Shown one piece after another: positions 61,256 to 64,000 of a stretch of DNA of 64,000 nt (its first letter is position 1; each line of letters begins with the position of its first letter). Below the pieces are notes generated by a model. That model saw only the letters and a list, made by a program, of their open reading frames with translations. It did no database searches and had not been told where the DNA came from. A program made the position numbers and the translations under genes. Source of the DNA: Roseibacterium beibuensis (lineage in GTDB: Bacteria > Pseudomonadota > Alphaproteobacteria > Rhodobacterales > Rhodobacteraceae); NCBI RefSeq assembly GCF_039542305.1, contig NZ_BAABHW010000006.1, positions 139,493 to 203,492 of the forward strand, in the 5' to 3' direction.

Positions 61256-61277
61256 CGCGACCAAGGGTGAGTGCGGC

Positions 61278-61934
61278 ATGATCCGCTTCGAGAACCTGAC
61301 AAAGAGCTTCATGGTCAACGGTCGGCGCAAGGTTGTGATCGACAACTTGAACCTGACCCTTCCAACGGGCACTTCGCTGGCCTTGCTGGGCCGAAATGGG
61401 GCCGGGAAATCGACGCTGATGAACATGATCGCCGGCAATCTGCGGCCGGACCATGGACAGATCGTGACGGACGGCACGATTTCCTGGCCCGTTGGCTTTG
61501 GCGGGTCGTTTCACCCGGAATTGACCGGCGCACAAAACACCCGCTTCATTGCGCGCGTCTACGGCGTCGACACCGGGGAGCTGATCGATTTCGTGCGGGA
61601 TTTCGCCGATATCGGGCAGCATTTCTTCATGCCCGTGCGCACCTATTCCTCAGGGATGAGAAGCCGCCTGACCTTTGGCATCTCGATGGGAATCGAGTTC
61701 GACACGTATCTCGTGGACGAGGTGACAAGCGCTGGCGACGCCGCCTTCAAGGCCAAGAGCAAAGCGCTCTTCGAAGACCGGATGTCCAGGTCTGGCGCCA
61801 TCATGGTGAACCACAACCTGAACGAACTTCGTGAATTCTGTGACGAGGCCATCGTCCTGGAACATGGCCACATGACGTATTTCAAGGATATCGACGAAGC
61901 GATCGCCGTTCACACCGAGAACATGATGACCTGA
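61278..61934 (+). CDS. Capsular polysaccharide ABC exporter ATP-binding protein (KpsT-like)
   Basis: A 218-residue ABC ATPase with Walker A GRNGAGKST (38-46), signature YSSGM (123-127) and Walker B TYLVDE (143-148). SSGMRSRLTFGISMGIEFD is typical of the KpsT/Wzt-like ATPases. It powers polysaccharide export with the permease at 58954. Its ATG is preceded by AAGGG, 22 bp after the KpsE-like gene. Confidence 0.92.
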   Translation: MIRFENLTKSFMVNGRRKVVIDNLNLTLPTGTSLALLGRNGAGKSTLMNMIAGNLRPDHGQIVTDGTISWPVGFGGSFHPELTGAQNTRFIARVYGVDTGELIDFVRDFADIGQHFFMPVRTYSSGMRSRLTFGISMGIEFDTYLVDEVTSAGDAAFKAKSKALFEDRMSRSGAIMVNHNLNELREFCDEAIVLEHGHMTYFKDIDEAIAVHTENMMT

Positions 61935-62145
61935 GCCGCAGGCGACACGTCGTTAACGCATCCGCTGCAATTGCGGGTTTTCTCCAAGGTTTGGCCCCGG
62001 TGTTTCCGCCGGGATGCTCCCCCCTCCCCTGAAAGTCCTTGGTGGGTAACGGGCGTCGGTCGGCACTTCCCTCACCGGTCGACCCCTGGGTGTGGATCAG
62101 CGGCGTGGCGTCATCGCCACGTGCGCGAGCGACGCGAGAACATCA

Positions 62146-64000
62146 ATGTCCTATTTCACCGTCCGGGGCACGGTCGTGACCGGCCAGGCTGCGCTGGATC
62201 ACGGCATTACCGACCTCATGGTAACAACCGCGCTCGACGGGAGCCGGATGCTCTACACGACATCCGGCCCCACTGGCGGGGTCGGCGCCTTCGCACTTGA
62301 AGGCGTCACCCCAAGCTTAGCGGACTTCACCCTTTTTGATACCGAATGGGCCGATGGCGCCCTGCATGAACTGACCCTGATCGAGACCGCCGACGGCGCC
62401 GAATTGCTGGTGGCGGGGAATGGCGAAGACCAGTTGACCGCCCTGACCCTGTCAGGCGACGGCGCCATCCTCGGGCAGGCGCAATACACCGGCCTCGACG
62501 CCACGACGGCTCAGATCCTCGATATCGACCAATGGGATGACGAGACCTTGGTGCTGTCGAACACCGGAACGCACTCGATCCAGGTCTATGCGATGGCCGG
62601 AGATGGCGGGCTGACGCAACTGGTCCACATCGAAGATACCGATACGACCTATGCCGCCGATGTCTTCAAACTCGACACGGTCGAGCATGCCGGCACCAGC
62701 TTCCTGATCTCGGCCAGCCAATCCGAACACGGCGTGACCGCCTTCAGAATGGTGGCTGACGGGGTCGAGGCCACCGATAGCGTGGGCGTCGCCGAAGGTC
62801 TGGGCATCATGGTGCCGACCGGGATGGAGGTGGTCACCCTGGCAGGGCGGAGCTTCGTCATCGTCGCCTCGGCCCCCGGGGATGGCCAAGGGCAATCCGG
62901 TGCAATCAGCGTGCTGGAGTTGGCGGCCGACGGTTCCCTCACCCCCACGGATCATGTCCTCGACACGCTTTATACCCGCTTCGGGATGGTCAACAGCCTC
63001 GAAGTGCTCGAGTCGGATGGGCATGTCTATGTCCTGGCGGGGGGCGGGGATGATGGGCTGACCCTGTTTGCCCTGCTGCCAAACGGGCGATTGCAGCTGC
63101 TCGACGTCATCAGCGACACGTACGAGATCGGCTTGCAGAACGTGACCGCCATGGCCGCGGCCGTCGATGGCGACACCCTGGAGATCTTCGTCGCCTCGCA
63201 AAGCGAAGCCGGAGTGACCGAACTCGCCATAGACCTGTCGGCCCAAGGGGCGCAACTGATCGCGACGAATGCCGGCGGCGCCGTGACCGGGAGTGCCGCG
63301 GACGATATTCTTATTGGCGGAAACGGCCACGACAGTCTTTTCGGGGGGGGTGGGCGCGACCTGATAGAAGATGGCGCAGGCCGCGATACGCTATTCGGCG
63401 GCGCCGGAGCGGACACCTTCATTTTGCGCGCCGACGATGACCTTGACGTCATCGCCGACTTTGAACCGGGCATCGACCGTATCGATCTTTCCGGTTGGGC
63501 CATGCTCTATGACCCGGCGCAATTGAGCGTGACACAAACCATGTCAGGCGCATTGATCGAGTGGCGCAACGAACGCCTGGAGATCCTGACGGCCACCGGC
63601 CAGGGTTTGACAAAGGGCGACATCTACGACGCATTCCTTTTTGCTCCCAACAGGATCCCAACAGTCAATCTGCCGCTTGAAAGCGACGGGCAAACCATCT
63701 TCGGAACAACCGGGAACGATTGGCTGGAAGGCGGTGAATACGACGACACCTTGGTCGGCGAGGCCGGCGACGATTATATTTTCGGCGGCGACGGCAACGA
63801 CATGCTGGAAGGCGGCAACGGGACCGACACGCTGGAAGGTGGCACCGACTCTGACACGTTGAATGCGACGGGGGGCAATGGCAACCTGCTGCGTGGCGGG
63901 ACGGGCGACGATGTGCTGATCGGCGGCTGGGGGTCTGACATCCTGCAGGGCAATGACGGCGCGGACAGTTTCTCGGGCGGGACCGGGGCGGACGATCTCT
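62146..64000 (+). CDS. RTX calcium-binding protein, C-terminus cut by window edge
   Basis: The open frame from ATG 62146 stays open for 618 codons to the window end. Residues 1 to about 380 are made of repeated segments such as GVTAFRMVADGVEATDSV, ISVLELAADGSLTPTDHV and GLTLFALLPNGRLQLLDV, which fit a beta-propeller. From about residue 382 RTX nonapeptide repeats start (ILIGGNGHDSLFGGGGRD), with a second block at about 522-618. Such proteins are secreted by type I systems and bind calcium; the secretion signal lies beyond the window. The start lacks a strong ribosome site. Confidence 0.88.
   Translation, partial: MSYFTVRGTVVTGQAALDHGITDLMVTTALDGSRMLYTTSGPTGGVGAFALEGVTPSLADFTLFDTEWADGALHELTLIETADGAELLVAGNGEDQLTALTLSGDGAILGQAQYTGLDATTAQILDIDQWDDETLVLSNTGTHSIQVYAMAGDGGLTQLVHIEDTDTTYAADVFKLDTVEHAGTSFLISASQSEHGVTAFRMVADGVEATDSVGVAEGLGIMVPTGMEVVTLAGRSFVIVASAPGDGQGQSGAISVLELAADGSLTPTDHVLDTLYTRFGMVNSLEVLESDGHVYVLAGGGDDGLTLFALLPNGRLQLLDVISDTYEIGLQNVTAMAAAVDGDTLEIFVASQSEAGVTELAIDLSAQGAQLIATNAGGAVTGSAADDILIGGNGHDSLFGGGGRDLIEDGAGRDTLFGGAGADTFILRADDDLDVIADFEPGIDRIDLSGWAMLYDPAQLSVTQTMSGALIEWRNERLEILTATGQGLTKGDIYDAFLFAPNRIPTVNLPLESDGQTIFGTTGNDWLEGGEYDDTLVGEAGDDYIFGGDGNDMLEGGNGTDTLEGGTDSDTLNATGGNGNLLRGGTGDDVLIGGWGSDILQGNDGADSFSGGTGADDL

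Noticed and set aside
61935..62145. Possible terminator CCGC...GCGG near 61970
   Set aside because: Only a four-base stem with a loose loop before GTTTTC; too weak to list as a feature.
1..64000. CRISPR arrays, IS elements, integrase genes, att sites, rRNA operon
   Set aside because: No regularly spaced repeats, transposase-like proteins or rRNA-like sequence seen; the tRNA-Lys gene has no adjacent integrase or duplicated 3' end.

Overview
The window is a high-GC alphaproteobacterial chromosome segment, most likely from the Rhodobacterales (Roseobacter group). The evidence is the fbcFBC-type petABC operon, dgcN/dgcA, CobC/CbiB, GH103 transglycosylases, Hint_2-domain proteins, a GAAC-N7-GAAC LexA box, and the overall family content with very dense gene packing. 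No genus is claimed. There are no rRNA genes, CRISPR arrays, recognisable insertion sequences or prophage genes, and no gap between features exceeds 300 bases. It reads as ordinary chromosome with a few accessory patches.

Layout. 1-2.5 kb: two minus-strand glycosyltransferase-type genes, one cut by the window edge and one fused to a methyltransferase-like domain. 2.7-7.1 kb: tRNA-Lys with its own promoter, divergent from dapF-mtaB, then a compact run (PaiB-like, small protein, GST, GNAT). 7.3-10.2 kb: petABC, the cytochrome bc1 complex, closed by a hairpin shared with the convergent thiBPQ thiamine importer (10.2-13.4 kb) and its TPP riboswitch. 13.6-18 kb: aroC, a membrane-anchored unknown, a CcdA/thioredoxin pair, an EamA exporter and HU. 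18.1-21.5 kb: overlapping amn-ade for adenine salvage. 21.5-23.2 kb: a class IV aminotransferase followed by a sulfotransferase-like gene. 23.2-30 kb: msrA, a sulfotransferase, YggT, a thioesterase, a UMF1 transporter, mepA, a phytase-esterase-like protein and a LOG protein.

29.9-37.4 kb: dapD and dapE flank an insert with three Hint-domain proteins, a Crp/Fnr regulator with a DUF2892 membrane protein, and a small unknown. 37.4-44.2 kb: DUF305, rnr, a GH103 transglycosylase, MOSC and a stand-alone imuB with a LexA box. 44.2-47.7 kb: a D-amino-acid transaminase-like gene, dgcA and dgcN (D-amino-acid use) and a small unknown. 47.9-52.8 kb: a CGNR regulator, a glutathionyl-hydroquinone reductase, cobC-cbiB and a second GH103. 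53-59 kb: smc, a polytopic membrane protein, rsfS and rlmH. 58.9-64 kb: a capsule-type ABC exporter split over two strands, then the start of an RTX protein that runs off the end.

Links between genes: dapF, dapD and dapE supply meso-diaminopimelate for peptidoglycan and lysine. MepA and the two GH103 enzymes cut peptidoglycan. The D-amino-acid genes could process wall-derived D-glutamate and D-alanine. The least explained parts are the Hint cluster and the aminotransferase/sulfotransferase pair, which looks like the two halves of a plant fusion protein.
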